From Lewinella sp. W8 (GTDB lineage: Bacteria > Bacteroidota > Bacteroidia > Chitinophagales > Saprospiraceae), in assembly GCF_004375085.3 (NCBI RefSeq), contig NZ_SNAQ03000022.1, positions 62,001-126,000 of the forward strand: a DNA stretch of 64,000 bases, given 5' to 3'. The notes beneath the pieces are model-generated. The model was given only the letters and a program-made list of their open reading frames with translations, had not been told where the DNA came from and ran no database searches. A program made the translations under genes and the position numbers. Shown here piece by piece: positions 1 through 8,726 of this stretch; the stretch's first letter is position 1; the number at the start of each line of letters is the position of its first letter.

Positions 1-750
1 AGTAAGAGCATCAACCGTGCAGATAACCCCAGGCCCGACGTAGACATCTTTGAGTTCGACCTTCCTCCCAGCCTCCGACCCGATCCGGCCACCTACGTGG
101 AAGCTACCGTCACGGACGCGGTCACCGGGGAAGCCCTCGTGGCCAGCGTACGCCTACGCCCACTCGATCAGGAGACACCCCCCTTCGTCCAGACTTCGAA
201 TGCGGAGGGACGCTTCTTGTCGGTCTTACCGACGGGCCGCGAGTACGCACTGACCGTAGACCGGGAGGGATACCTGTACTACACCGATCGGTTCTCCCTG
301 GACGAAGGTTACGCCGTTGACAATCCCTTCCTACTCACCATCCAATTGCAGCCCCTGGAAGAAATTGGCTCCGAAATCCCCCTCGACGCCACGGCCGAAG
401 ACGACGGAGCGATCCCGCTCAAAAACGTACTTTTCGCCACGGGCAGCGCGGACTTACTTCCCGTCTCCGGCGACGAACTGGATCGGCTCTATGCCCTGCT
501 GAACAACCGTCAGGACCTGATGGTGGAGATTGCCGGCCACACCGACAACGTCGGTGAGGAAGACGACAACCTCCAGCTTAGCCTACTACGGGCAGAAGCC
601 GTGAAGGCTTACCTGGAGGCAAAGGGGATCGCGGAGGACCGCCTGATTACGAAGGGTTATGGAGAACAAAAACCCGTAGCGACCAACGACACGGAAGCGG
701 GACGCAGCAAAAACCGTCGGACAACCTTCCGCTTGCTCACGAGTGAATAG
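1..750 (+). CDS. OmpA-family outer-membrane protein, C-terminal part (5' truncated by window)
   Basis: The frame is open from base 1, so the N-terminus lies outside the window. Visible first is a carboxypeptidase-regulatory-like beta-sandwich (starting VEATVTDAVTGEALVASVRL, about residues 33-115). It is followed by an OmpA C-terminal peptidoglycan-binding domain with the hallmark segments VLFATGSADLLP, IAGHTDNVG and GYGEQKP, ending in the usual NRRT-type tail. A CRD followed by an OmpA domain is the C-terminal layout of PorE-like and PD40/WD40 OmpA proteins of Bacteroidota, which anchor outer-membrane machinery to the cell wall. Whether this one has the TPR and beta-propeller modules upstream cannot be seen. 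The OmpA assignment is firm; PorE-like identity is only inferred. Confidence 0.88.
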   Translation, partial: SKSINRADNPRPDVDIFEFDLPPSLRPDPATYVEATVTDAVTGEALVASVRLRPLDQETPPFVQTSNAEGRFLSVLPTGREYALTVDREGYLYYTDRFSLDEGYAVDNPFLLTIQLQPLEEIGSEIPLDATAEDDGAIPLKNVLFATGSADLLPVSGDELDRLYALLNNRQDLMVEIAGHTDNVGEEDDNLQLSLLRAEAVKAYLEAKGIAEDRLITKGYGEQKPVATNDTEAGRSKNRRTTFRLLTSE

Positions 751-833
751 GCGGATCAATCGCAAAAGGTCAAAACTGCGCTAAATCATTGGGGAAGGTC
801 CGCCGAGGCAGCGTGCAGTAGGCCGGAAATGGC

Positions 834-841
834 TACTTTTG
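834..841 (+). promoter_or_regulatory. Candidate -7 element TACTTTTG just upstream of the PAP2-like gene
   Basis: TACTTTTG matches the Bacteroidota -7 consensus TAnnTTTG and ends only 4 bases before the ATG at 846. If it is used, transcription would begin at or next to the start codon, giving a leaderless or near-leaderless mRNA. No clear TTTG -33 partner is seen, so this is tentative. Confidence 0.4.
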
Positions 842-845
842 CGCC

Positions 846-1535
846 ATGACCGATCAAGCAGAATCGTTACCGGCCCGCAAACCGGCGTGGGCCTTAATGC
901 TCAGCGGCTTATTTCATCCGCTGCTGGTTCCTACCTACATGTTTTTGCTTCTGGTGGCGGTGAATCCCTACCTGTTCGGGTCCAACAATTTCCTGGATAC
1001 CCGCTCGGCGATCACCCTGCTGATGATCTTCCTGTATACCTTCGTCATTCCACTGGTATCCGTGGTATTGATGCTGGCGCTCGGGATGATCAGCAGTCTG
1101 ATGATCGACGATCGGATGGAGCGGATCGGGCCCCTGCTGCTGGTGATGGTGCTTTACTTCTGGGTGTATTACAACTTCAGCCAGAGCAACGACATTCCGA
1201 CCATTTTCTCCAGCTACATGCTGGGCATCGTGATGGCGCTCGGGGCCAGTTTCGTCATTAACGTGGCGGATAAAATCAGCCTCCACGCCGTCGGTATGGG
1301 CGGCCTGGTGGGAATGGCGATGATCACCATGGCCATTTTTGGCGCCAACGGCATTCAGATCAGCGGACTGACCTTCAGTCTTGGGTTGCTGGTGCTGCTG
1401 ACGGTAATTCTTGCCGGCCTCGTCGGCTCCGCCCGCCTGGCCCTGAAGGCGCATGCTCCCGGTCAGCTTTACGTGGGATACGCCGTAGGCTTTATTGCGC
1501 AGCTCGCGGCCCTGTTGTATTATTTTCAAGGATAG
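846..1535 (+). CDS. PAP2-superfamily-like integral membrane protein
   Basis: The 229-residue product is almost entirely hydrophobic with about six membrane helices. Three spaced segments recall the phosphatidic-acid phosphatase type 2 fold: DDRMERIGPLL, KISLHAVGMGG and SARLALKAHAPGQLYVGY. The usual catalytic signatures are incomplete: the first motif lacks the KxxxxxxRP form, the PSGH serine context is altered, and the aspartate after the third-motif histidine is glutamine. A lipid-phosphate role is therefore not safe; it may be a non-catalytic relative common in Bacteroidota. It is followed after 7 bases by the deacylase gene, so the two are probably co-transcribed. Confidence 0.65.
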   Translation: MTDQAESLPARKPAWALMLSGLFHPLLVPTYMFLLLVAVNPYLFGSNNFLDTRSAITLLMIFLYTFVIPLVSVVLMLALGMISSLMIDDRMERIGPLLLVMVLYFWVYYNFSQSNDIPTIFSSYMLGIVMALGASFVINVADKISLHAVGMGGLVGMAMITMAIFGANGIQISGLTFSLGLLVLLTVILAGLVGSARLALKAHAPGQLYVGYAVGFIAQLAALLYYFQG

Positions 1536-1542
1536 AGGGTAC

Positions 1543-2505
1543 ATGGAATACATCGAAACATCCCAAAGCCGGGTCATTGGCCACTATCGGGGTGCCGAAC
1601 CGGGCCCACTGGTGATTGCACTGGGGGGGATCCACGGCAACGAACCCGCCGGCGTGCAGGGGCTCGAACGCCTTTTCGATCTGCTGGCCGAAGAACCCTT
1701 CATCAACCCTTCCTTCAGTTTCCGGGGAGAACTTCTGGCCCTGCGGGGTAACCTGTCGGCCCTGGCGGCGGGCGTCCGCTACATTGATACGGACCTGAAC
1801 CGCATCTGGGAGCCCGCCGAACGCCGGAAGAACCGCCCCCGCACCCGGGAGGACCAGGAGCTGGACGAATTACTGGCCGTGATCGAACATGCCATTGAAG
1901 AATCCCCCCTGAGTGAGCTGGTGCTCCTGGACCTGCACACCACCACGGCCGACGGTGGACTGTTCGCCATCACGGGAGACGATCTCCCGAGCCTTTCCCT
2001 GGCGGCGGAGATGTACGTTCCCGTCGTCAAGGGTATGCTGGATGGCCTGCAGGGCACCACCCTCGAATATTTCCGGACCGGACAGGCGACCAACGGCCGG
2101 CCCGTACGGGCCGTCGTCTTTGAGTCGGGCAACCACCACGACCCCGCTTCGGTGGACCTGGCCGTGGCCGGCACCATCAACCTACTCCGTGCCCTGGGCT
2201 GCGTGCGGGAAGAGGACGTCAACACCCTCCACGACGAAAAGCTGCGCGAGGCTTCGGCGGCCTTACCCCGCATGACGGAGCTGGTCTACGTCCACAACAT
2301 CAGCAAAGATGGCTCAGATCATTTTCAGATGAAGTCGGGCTACCACAACTTCCAGCGCGTCAGGCAGGGGGAAGAGCTGGCCCACGATCGCAACGGCCCC
2401 ATCCTGTGCCCCGAAGATGGTTACCTCCTCATGCCCCTGTACCAAAAGCTGGGCAAGGAGGGCTTTTTTATCGTTCGGGACTATCATAAATCCACCGCCT
2501 ATTAA
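1543..2505 (+). CDS. Succinylglutamate desuccinylase/aspartoacylase-family zinc hydrolase
   Basis: This 320-residue protein has the M14-like zinc site of the AstE/AspA family: the GGIHGNEPAG segment supplies His and Glu ligands and the LDLHTTTADGG segment supplies the second His. The family hydrolyses N-acyl amino acids or related amides in the cytoplasm; the exact substrate cannot be read from sequence. An upstream in-frame start at 1495 would overlap the preceding gene by about 40 bases; the ATG at 1543 lies 7 bases past its stop and begins where family similarity begins, so it is preferred. It precedes nadD in the same orientation with a 67-base gap. Confidence 0.85.
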   Translation: MEYIETSQSRVIGHYRGAEPGPLVIALGGIHGNEPAGVQGLERLFDLLAEEPFINPSFSFRGELLALRGNLSALAAGVRYIDTDLNRIWEPAERRKNRPRTREDQELDELLAVIEHAIEESPLSELVLLDLHTTTADGGLFAITGDDLPSLSLAAEMYVPVVKGMLDGLQGTTLEYFRTGQATNGRPVRAVVFESGNHHDPASVDLAVAGTINLLRALGCVREEDVNTLHDEKLREASAALPRMTELVYVHNISKDGSDHFQMKSGYHNFQRVRQGEELAHDRNGPILCPEDGYLLMPLYQKLGKEGFFIVRDYHKSTAY

Positions 2506-2572
2506 CTCCCCGGGCAGGTAATGGCGGAACAACTCCCGAATGTCCTCACCGGAAGGCCCACACTAAAATCTT

Positions 2573-3151
2573 ATGCAGCGCTCCACCGGCTTATTCTTCG
2601 GATCGTTCAACCCCGTCCACGTGGGGCACATGATCATCGCCAACTACATGGCCACCCAGACGGCGCTGGACGAAGTCTGGATGGTGGTGAGTCCGCAGAA
2701 TCCCTTCAAAAAGCGGCAGTCGCTGGCCCGGGACCACGACCGGCTCCACCTGGTGCGGCTCGCCATCGGCGACACCCCCAACCTGCGGGCCAGCGCGGTG
2801 GAATTTGACCTGCCCAAACCCAGTTATACCATCGACACCCTGGCCGTCTTGAGGGAACAGTTCCCGGAGCGGACCTTTTCGCTCATCATGGGGGGAGACA
2901 ACCTGCCGACCTTGCCAAAGTGGAAAAACTCGGACATACTGCTTCGGGACTTCGACATTCACGTCTACAACCGCCCCGGATACGAGTTGGGGGAGCTGCA
3001 GGACCACCCCCGGGTGTTCGTTCATGACGCTCCCCTGATGCACCTTTCGGCCACCTACATCCGGCAGTGCCTCCGCGAAGGGCACAGCGTCCGCTACCTG
3101 GTGCCGGAAGCCGTGGCGAAGGAATTGGCAGTGTCCGGTCTGTATCGGTGA
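2573..3151 (+). CDS. nadD: Nicotinate-nucleotide adenylyltransferase NadD
   Basis: NadD adenylates nicotinate mononucleotide to deamido-NAD, the penultimate step of NAD synthesis. The N-terminal nucleotidyltransferase motif GSFNPVHVGHM is intact, with the HxGH-type ATP-binding site. The C-terminal SATYIRQCLREG segment matches the ISSTxIR motif, and VRYLVPEAV is the usual ending. The length of 192 residues is normal for the family. It probably forms a short transcription unit with the two genes upstream. Recognition is confident. Confidence 0.96.
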   Translation: MQRSTGLFFGSFNPVHVGHMIIANYMATQTALDEVWMVVSPQNPFKKRQSLARDHDRLHLVRLAIGDTPNLRASAVEFDLPKPSYTIDTLAVLREQFPERTFSLIMGGDNLPTLPKWKNSDILLRDFDIHVYNRPGYELGELQDHPRVFVHDAPLMHLSATYIRQCLREGHSVRYLVPEAVAKELAVSGLYR

Positions 3152-3324
3152 TGCACTTACCGATTTGCCCGGCACCTGCGGCCCCTCGCCCAAAGCCATC
3201 GCACCACCGGAAGCGAGAACTGTCATACATCGGACAGCAGATTTCTCCCGCCAACGTCGTTTCCCAGACGACGTTCGTTCCCTTCACCGTATCAATAGGG
3301 AACCGCCGACCGGCTACATAACCC

Positions 3325-3332
3325 TACCTTTG
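3325..3332 (+). promoter_or_regulatory. Candidate -7 element TACCTTTG before the PorZ-like gene
   Basis: TACCTTTG is an exact TAnnTTTG match ending 4 bases before the ATG at 3337, the same spacing as in front of the PAP2-like gene. It implies a very short or absent leader. The 185-base gap between nadD and this gene also carries one copy of the dispersed GCACCTGC motif near 3172. Confidence 0.5.
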
Positions 3333-3336
3333 CCGT

Positions 3337-5718
3337 ATGCCCCTAAAGACGATTTTCTTTTTCCTTTTTCTGTCCCTTGCCTGCTGCCTGTCCGCCCAAA
3401 CGGACAGCCTGGGCCAGTGGACCACGCATCAATCCTACCGGTTTGGCACCTACGTAACGGAGAGCGAAAATTCGATCATTTACACCACGGGAAAGGCCAT
3501 CTTTTACCTCGATAAAGAAGACCTGAGCATCACCCGGTTGGCCCGGGAAGACGGGCTCGCGGAGGGTCGCATCCGACTGATCCGCTACCACGCCCCCACC
3601 CAAACGCTGATCATCGTGTACCAGAACAGCGTCATTGACCTGTTGCGGGACGGGCAGTTCTTCACGCTGCGGCAAATTGACAACTTCAACTTCAGCGGCG
3701 ACAAAACGATCTACGACCTCTTCCTGGGAGAAAACAACCTCATTTACCTCGCGGCGGGATACGGGGTATCGGCCCTGAGCCTGGACGACCAGACCTTCCG
3801 TTTCACCACCTTCACCGGCGTACGGGTAGAGGGGACGGCGATCCACGACGGCTTCATTTACGCCGCCACCGAAGAGGGGCTCTACCGGGCGCCCAGGGAA
3901 GGGGTCAACCTGAACGACTTCGGCAACTGGGCCCTGCTCGGCCCGGAAATCGGCCTCCCCGGCGACTACAGTAGCAATGCCGTAAACGTCTACCGGGACA
4001 GTCTCTACTTCGGCGTGGACAAAGACGTCTTCAAGCTCACCGCATCCGGTGCCGAGCTCTTCTTTGACACCGACGACGAGCGGGAGTGGCGATTACAGTA
4101 CCTCAGCGTCGGCCCTACCTTCCTGCTGGCGGGTTACCGTTGCACGACCAACAGCTGTAACAGCCGCCAGCTCATTTTTCTGGATGAGGAAGGGCAGCGC
4201 AAAAGGATCTTTGCTCAGTGCATCATCCGCACCAACTACGCAATCGAAGACGACCGTGGCCGCATCTGGTTTGGCGAAGACGAGGAAACCCCACTCATTC
4301 GCTACCTCGACGGCATTGACGACGGCGACTGTAACGAAATTGAGTACAGCGGCCCCCGCGACGACAACAACTACCGGATGCTGCACGACGGGACCAGCCT
4401 ATGGGTCGCCCCCGGCGTCCTGGACGAAAACTTCTCCCCCAGCTTTTCCTTCGGGGGCGTTTACCGGTTCCGGGACGGAGACTGGAGCACCTTCAACCGC
4501 GACAATACCGCCGTCTTCCTCGGCCGGGACGGGCAGCAGGGAGGCGACGATGACGTCGCCTCCATCGTTGACGTGCACTACGACGAGATCAACGACCGCT
4601 ACTGGTTTGGTTCCTATTTTGAAGGGGCGATTGCCTTTGACCCCGAAACCGAAACCGGTGAACTCTTTGACGAGACCAACAGCAGCCTGCAACTGAGTGC
4701 GGGGGCGGGGCCCGGGCGCGTCCGGGTGTCGGGGGCGGTAACGGACCCGCAGGGGTTCACTTACCTGACCAACAACAAGGCGACCAACGGCGACTTCATC
4801 AGCGTAGTCAGTCCCGAAGGCGACTGGGCCGCCCTGGGGGGAAACTGCGGCGTCAACGACGCCATCGCCATCGACATTGACCAATTTGGCTACCTGTGGA
4901 CCGTCCACGCCACCAGCGTGGGTGGCGGACTGACCGTCACGGACCCCATGGGCACGCCCCTGGACCCCAGCGACGACCGCTGCCGGAGCATCACCTCCAG
5001 CAACAGCGAGCTGCCCTCGAACAACGTCCGGAGCATCGCCGTGGACCTGGACGGGAACGTCTGGGTCGGTACTTCGCAGGGCATCGTGCTCTTCGAGTGT
5101 GGCGCCTCCGTGTTCGACACGGACATCTGCATCGGCCGTCGGCCGATCGTCGAGGCGGAGGATGAGTTCGGGGGTTTCCTGCTCGAAACGGAAGAAATCC
5201 GCTCCATCACCGTCGACGGGGGCAACCGCAAGTGGATCGGCACCAGTGGAGGCGCCTACCTGCTCTCGCCCACCGGCGACGAGCAGCTGCTCTTTTTTGA
5301 TCAGGGGAACAGTCCGTTACTGGACAACATCGTCCGCGACATTGCCATCGACCCCAACACCGGCATCGTTTACTTTGGCACGGAACTGGGCATCATCAGC
5401 TACCGGGCGGAGGCCACCACCGCCACCCGGCGCTTTCGGGAGGAGCTGGTCATCTTCCCCAATCCCGTGGAGCCCAGCTACGGGGGACCGATTGCCATCA
5501 ACGGCCTGGCGCGGGACGCGCGGGTCAAGATTACCGACGTGAGTGGCAAACTCGTGGCCGAAGGCAACGCCACCGGCGGGCAGTTCATCTGGGACGGGGC
5601 CGACTACAACGGACGGCGGGTAACGAGCGGGGTGTACCTGATTTTCGCCTCCAGCAACGGCCGTTTCGGGCTTACCAACCCCGACTCCGCAACGGGCAAG
5701 ATTGTGTTTATCCGGTAA
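3337..5718 (+). CDS. porZ: PorZ-like type IX secretion system surface protein
   Basis: The 793-residue product starts with a signal peptide ending near LSAQT. It continues into repeated beta-propeller blades of the two-component-regulator-propeller type, seen as WTTHQSYRFGTYV, LAREDGLAEGRI and later GNVWVGTSQGIVLF and NRKWIGTSGGAYLLS. It ends in a C-terminal sorting-type beta-sandwich beginning VIFPNPVEPSYGG. Two propellers plus a retained CTD and a length near 780 are the features of PorZ, which works with PorU at the T9SS attachment complex to link A-LPS to cargo proteins. A generic T9SS propeller protein is the alternative. GldD at 18485 shows the same secretion/gliding machinery elsewhere in the window. 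Confidence 0.8.
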   Translation: MPLKTIFFFLFLSLACCLSAQTDSLGQWTTHQSYRFGTYVTESENSIIYTTGKAIFYLDKEDLSITRLAREDGLAEGRIRLIRYHAPTQTLIIVYQNSVIDLLRDGQFFTLRQIDNFNFSGDKTIYDLFLGENNLIYLAAGYGVSALSLDDQTFRFTTFTGVRVEGTAIHDGFIYAATEEGLYRAPREGVNLNDFGNWALLGPEIGLPGDYSSNAVNVYRDSLYFGVDKDVFKLTASGAELFFDTDDEREWRLQYLSVGPTFLLAGYRCTTNSCNSRQLIFLDEEGQRKRIFAQCIIRTNYAIEDDRGRIWFGEDEETPLIRYLDGIDDGDCNEIEYSGPRDDNNYRMLHDGTSLWVAPGVLDENFSPSFSFGGVYRFRDGDWSTFNRDNTAVFLGRDGQQGGDDDVASIVDVHYDEINDRYWFGSYFEGAIAFDPETETGELFDETNSSLQLSAGAGPGRVRVSGAVTDPQGFTYLTNNKATNGDFISVVSPEGDWAALGGNCGVNDAIAIDIDQFGYLWTVHATSVGGGLTVTDPMGTPLDPSDDRCRSITSSNSELPSNNVRSIAVDLDGNVWVGTSQGIVLFECGASVFDTDICIGRRPIVEAEDEFGGFLLETEEIRSITVDGGNRKWIGTSGGAYLLSPTGDEQLLFFDQGNSPLLDNIVRDIAIDPNTGIVYFGTELGIISYRAEATTATRRFREELVIFPNPVEPSYGGPIAINGLARDARVKITDVSGKLVAEGNATGGQFIWDGADYNGRRVTSGVYLIFASSNGRFGLTNPDSATGKIVFIR

Positions 5719-5737
5719 GCGACTTACCTTGAGCCCT

Positions 5738-6217
5738 ATGAAGCTCCGCTACAGCTACCACTCGGCCCACAATGCCGCCACCACCGACCGCTGGCGTCAT
5801 TTTATCGTCTTCGTTGGCGCCCTGTTGCTGCTCGTGGCCGCCACCGTTGAATTGTACCGCTACTTCACCCACTGGGGGGACGCCGATCCGCACTGGTGGG
5901 AACTGATCCTTGGCGTCGGGTACCTGGTGGTCGGTCTGGCGCTGGCGGTTTTTGGCTACCGCATGGCCAACGCCAGCGACGGCGCCGAAGACCGCTTCGT
6001 TCGCGTGGGCGAAGACACCCTGCGCTGGCACCTCTGCCAGCAGGACGGAGAGGAGAGCCTGCCGCTGGCGGATATTCAGTCCGTCGAGCGGGTGAACGTC
6101 CGGGACCTGAAGATCAGCCACGTGGGCGGAGAAACCATGCTGCCCATCTACCTGGTGGCCGACGGGGGAAAACAGGAGGAATTGTTGCGGGTACTGACGG
6201 AGGTAGCCGGGCGGTAG
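5738..6217 (+). CDS. Small two-helix membrane protein, unknown function
   Basis: The 159-residue protein has two membrane helices (about residues 22-42 and 56-76) and then a soluble C-terminal half of about 80 residues rich in beta-type alternation. The tail resembles a small PH-like or transporter-associated domain, but no family is recognised with confidence. ATG 5738 is preferred over an upstream start at 5702 that would overlap the PorZ-like gene. It follows that gene after 19 bases and is probably expressed with it. Confidence 0.6.
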   Translation: MKLRYSYHSAHNAATTDRWRHFIVFVGALLLLVAATVELYRYFTHWGDADPHWWELILGVGYLVVGLALAVFGYRMANASDGAEDRFVRVGEDTLRWHLCQQDGEESLPLADIQSVERVNVRDLKISHVGGETMLPIYLVADGGKQEELLRVLTEVAGR

Positions 6218-6229
6218 GCGATGATCGCA

Positions 6230-6298
6230 GAGGCCCTGGTCCGTTCTGCGAACGGTCTGCAGACCTCGCTCACGTAGGAGGACCCTTCCAGGGCCCTC
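6230..6298. repeat. REP-like palindromic element between convergent genes
   Basis: GAGGCCCTGG at 6230-6239 pairs with CCAGGGCCCTC at 6288-6298 (one bulged base). Inside are two further small palindromes: CCGTT/AACGG at 6241-6255 and GGTCTGCAGACC at 6254-6265. There is no T-run, so a simple intrinsic terminator is unlikely. A structured element between convergent genes could still act in 3'-end formation, or be a REP sequence. Confidence 0.4.
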
Positions 6299-6316
6299 GC
6301 TAATTAAGTGTTCCCC

Positions 6317-7375
6317 CTACTCCTTATTCGCCAGCTGCCCGCAGGCCGCGTCGATGTCCTTGCCCCGGCTGCGACGGACGGTGACCATGATGCCCCGGTC
6401 GCGGAGGTAGGTGGCAAAATCGTCGATGCGGTGCTCGGTGGATTTGCGGAAGGGGGCGTTGTCGATCGGGTTGTATTCGATGATGTTGACCATGCTGGGT
6501 ACCCGCCGGCAGATCTGGTAGAGGCGCTCGGCGTCTTCGAGGGTATCGTTAAAGTCCTGGAAGGTGATGTATTCGTAGCCGATCCGCTTTTTGGTTTTGG
6601 CGTAGAAGTATTCCAGGGATTCCATGAGCACCTCGAGGTTGTTGGTCTCGTTGATCGGCATGATCTCGTTGCGCTTCTCGTCGTCGGCCGCGTGGAGGCT
6701 CAGGGCGAGGTTGACCTTGGTGTCCGCATCGGCGAGTTTTTTGATCATCTTGGCGATGCCGGCGGTCGAGACCGTCAGGCGGCGGGGGGCCATGTGCAGT
6801 CCGGTGTGGGAGGTGATCCGGTCGATGCTGCCCAGGACGGAGTTGAAGGCCAGCAGGGGTTCGCCCATGCCCATGTAGACAATGTTGGTCAGGGGCTTGC
6901 CGTAGACCTCCAGGCACTGCTCGTTGACCAGGAAGACCTGGTCGTAGATTTCTGCGGCCGTCAGGTTGCGCAGTCGTTTCATGCGGCCCGTGGCGCAAAA
7001 AGTACAGGTGAGGCTGCACCCCACCTGGCTGCTGACGCAGACGGTAAACCGGTCGTCGGCCTCCACGGGAATCAGCACCGATTCGATCAGGTGGCCGTCG
7101 TGCAGCCGGAAGCGGTTTTTGATGGTGCCGTCCAGGCTCCGCTGCTGTTTGTCGAGCGTCATGACCGGAAAACTGAACTGTGCCTTGAGTTGCTCCCGGA
7201 GGGCCAGCGAGAGGTTGGTCATCTCGTCGAAATTCCGGGCGCCCTTTTTCCACAACCACTCGTAGACCTGCTTGGCACGGAAGGGCCGTTCGCCCATCAG
7301 CACGAGGGCGGAGGTGAGCTCTTCGAGGGAAAGGCTCCGGATATCGGTTAGTGTGGTGGCGGTAGAGGCAGACAT
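6317..7375 (-). CDS. rlmN: Dual-specificity RNA methyltransferase RlmN
   Basis: RlmN is a radical-SAM enzyme that methylates C2 of A2503 in 23S rRNA and A37 in some tRNAs. The CxxxCxxC cluster motif is seen in VGCSLTCTFCATG, about a third of the way in. Other family blocks are PFRAKQVYEWLWKKG, NIVYMGMGEPL, TVSTAGI and LSLHAADDEKR, plus a late Cys in DAACGQL that matches the methyl-carrying/catalytic cysteine region. The 352-residue length is typical. It is transcribed convergently with the gene ending at 6217. Confidence 0.97.
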   Translation of the reverse strand: MSASTATTLTDIRSLSLEELTSALVLMGERPFRAKQVYEWLWKKGARNFDEMTNLSLALREQLKAQFSFPVMTLDKQQRSLDGTIKNRFRLHDGHLIESVLIPVEADDRFTVCVSSQVGCSLTCTFCATGRMKRLRNLTAAEIYDQVFLVNEQCLEVYGKPLTNIVYMGMGEPLLAFNSVLGSIDRITSHTGLHMAPRRLTVSTAGIAKMIKKLADADTKVNLALSLHAADDEKRNEIMPINETNNLEVLMESLEYFYAKTKKRIGYEYITFQDFNDTLEDAERLYQICRRVPSMVNIIEYNPIDNAPFRKSTEHRIDDFATYLRDRGIMVTVRRSRGKDIDAACGQLANKE

Positions 7376-7396
7376 GGATAATGCTTGTAATCAATT

Positions 7397-7537
7397 GGGC
7401 GACGGGGCGCAGGTGCAGCGTGTTAGGTTAAGGGCCGCAACCGTAGAGACAAGGCATGCCTTGTCTCTACGGTTTCGTGGGCATGCATTATGTGCGATGC
7501 CCATTGGGAATACCATGGCACCTGCGCCCCGTCGCCC
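7397..7537. mobile_element. MITE-like 141-bp element: 20-bp terminal inverted repeats around a perfect 32-bp palindrome
   Basis: The outer arms are exact: GGGCGACGGGGCGCAGGTGC at 7397-7416 is the reverse complement of 7518-7537. Inside, 7441-7472 is a perfect palindrome with 16-bp arms (CCGTAGAGACAAGGCA and its complement). A third, shorter hairpin (GGGCAT/ATGCCC) follows at about 7479-7502. The GTAGAGACAAGGCATGCC-type core resembles a palindrome dispersed in several bacterial genomes. It lies 5' of rlmN and contains no coding frame. It is most likely a non-autonomous miniature element or structured repeat. Confidence 0.65.
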
Positions 7538-7767
7538 CACATTTTCGATACAACACCCAAAAACTTAGGCAGTTGTAAAACGGCCGCAAAGATAGGGCGA
7601 AAGAAATTCCCGGAAAACCGTCGGGTGGTCCGAAAAAGTATGTTCCTCACCCATGACGCTCCCCCGTCCGTAAAAAATAAGCCCTTAAAAAAAGGACCTA
7701 GCGACTACTTTCCCCTGTCCGCCAGCTTTCCAAAACGGATTCACCCGTCAGAATTGCCGGCCAGGAT

Positions 7768-8709
7768 ATGCAACTTCAATCCGTCTGGTACGTTACCTTC
7801 ACCCTCACGAATAGAAAAATTACTCCTGCATTGTCTCACGGCCAACTGAACGATCCTAACCACTGGGCCCTCTACGAGGAGGCGCTCCGCTACGATAAGG
7901 TGGGGGACGTGTACACGGCCGTGAAATTGCTCAAGAAGGTGGGGCGGCTGGTGCCCGACTGGCCCGATTCCTTTGCCGTGCTGGGCAAGATTTATCACCG
8001 CCGCAGAGAATGGAAGCCCGCCTTCCACTACTGGAAAAAGACCGTTGCCCTCGACGCCGACGACCGGGAGGCCTGGTGGCACCTCGGTCTGGCCGCCATC
8101 GCCCTCGGCCGGAAACGGGTGGCCGCTACCGTCTGGGGAAAATTCGGGTTCAGGGAAGTGCCACTCGGCCAGCCCCTGGGGCTGGAACTTCGCACCCCCG
8201 ACGGCTACGAAATCCTCTGGATGCAGCCCCTCGACGCCGCCCGCGGGCGCATTCTGAGCATCCCCCACCCCGCCAGCGGCATGCGCTACCGTGACCTGAT
8301 GCTCTACGACCGCCGTTCCCAGCGGGGAACCAACGTCGTGCAACGCCGGCGGGTACCCATTTTTCAGTCGCTGGACCGCCTCAAGCGGTCTCCCTACCAG
8401 ACCTTCAGTTGCCTGCTGCACACCAGCGACGAAAAAAGCATTCGCCAGCTGGAGCAGCTTTGCTTCGAGGCGGGACTGGGCTTTGAGGTTTGGAGTAACG
8501 CCAGTCGGGCCATCCAACTGAGTCCGACCCTGGCCTCCGACGCCGAGCGGAAGGCCTTTCCGGAGTACTACAGCGATTTGCTCCCCCGGGAAGATCACGG
8601 CACGACCCTGGCGGCCATCGCCGCCATCCACCCCGCCGAAGTAGAACGCTGCCTCAACGATTGGCAGATCATCTCCCTGGCCGCCTTTTCCGACCTGAAG
8701 CACCACTAA
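7768..8709 (+). CDS. Tetratricopeptide-repeat protein
   Basis: The 313-residue soluble protein has about three TPR units near the N-terminus (roughly residues 30-130; for example ALRYDKVGDVYTAVKLLKKV, SFAVLGKIYHRRREWKPAFH and AWWHLGLAAIALGRK). A C-terminal region of about 180 residues has no family I recognise. The first 20 residues fit TPR proteins poorly, and a TTG at 7831 could be the true start. It ends 17 bases from the convergent MerR gene. TPR proteins are adaptors, so no specific role can be assigned. Confidence 0.75.
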   Translation: MQLQSVWYVTFTLTNRKITPALSHGQLNDPNHWALYEEALRYDKVGDVYTAVKLLKKVGRLVPDWPDSFAVLGKIYHRRREWKPAFHYWKKTVALDADDREAWWHLGLAAIALGRKRVAATVWGKFGFREVPLGQPLGLELRTPDGYEILWMQPLDAARGRILSIPHPASGMRYRDLMLYDRRSQRGTNVVQRRRVPIFQSLDRLKRSPYQTFSCLLHTSDEKSIRQLEQLCFEAGLGFEVWSNASRAIQLSPTLASDAERKAFPEYYSDLLPREDHGTTLAAIAAIHPAEVERCLNDWQIISLAAFSDLKHH

Positions 8710-8726
8710 AAACTGAAATGAAATCC

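Noticed and set aside
6308-7351. 347-codon plus-strand frame opposite rlmN
   Set aside because: The minus strand encodes an intact RlmN; the opposite frame is low-complexity Gly/Val/His-rich shadow sequence.
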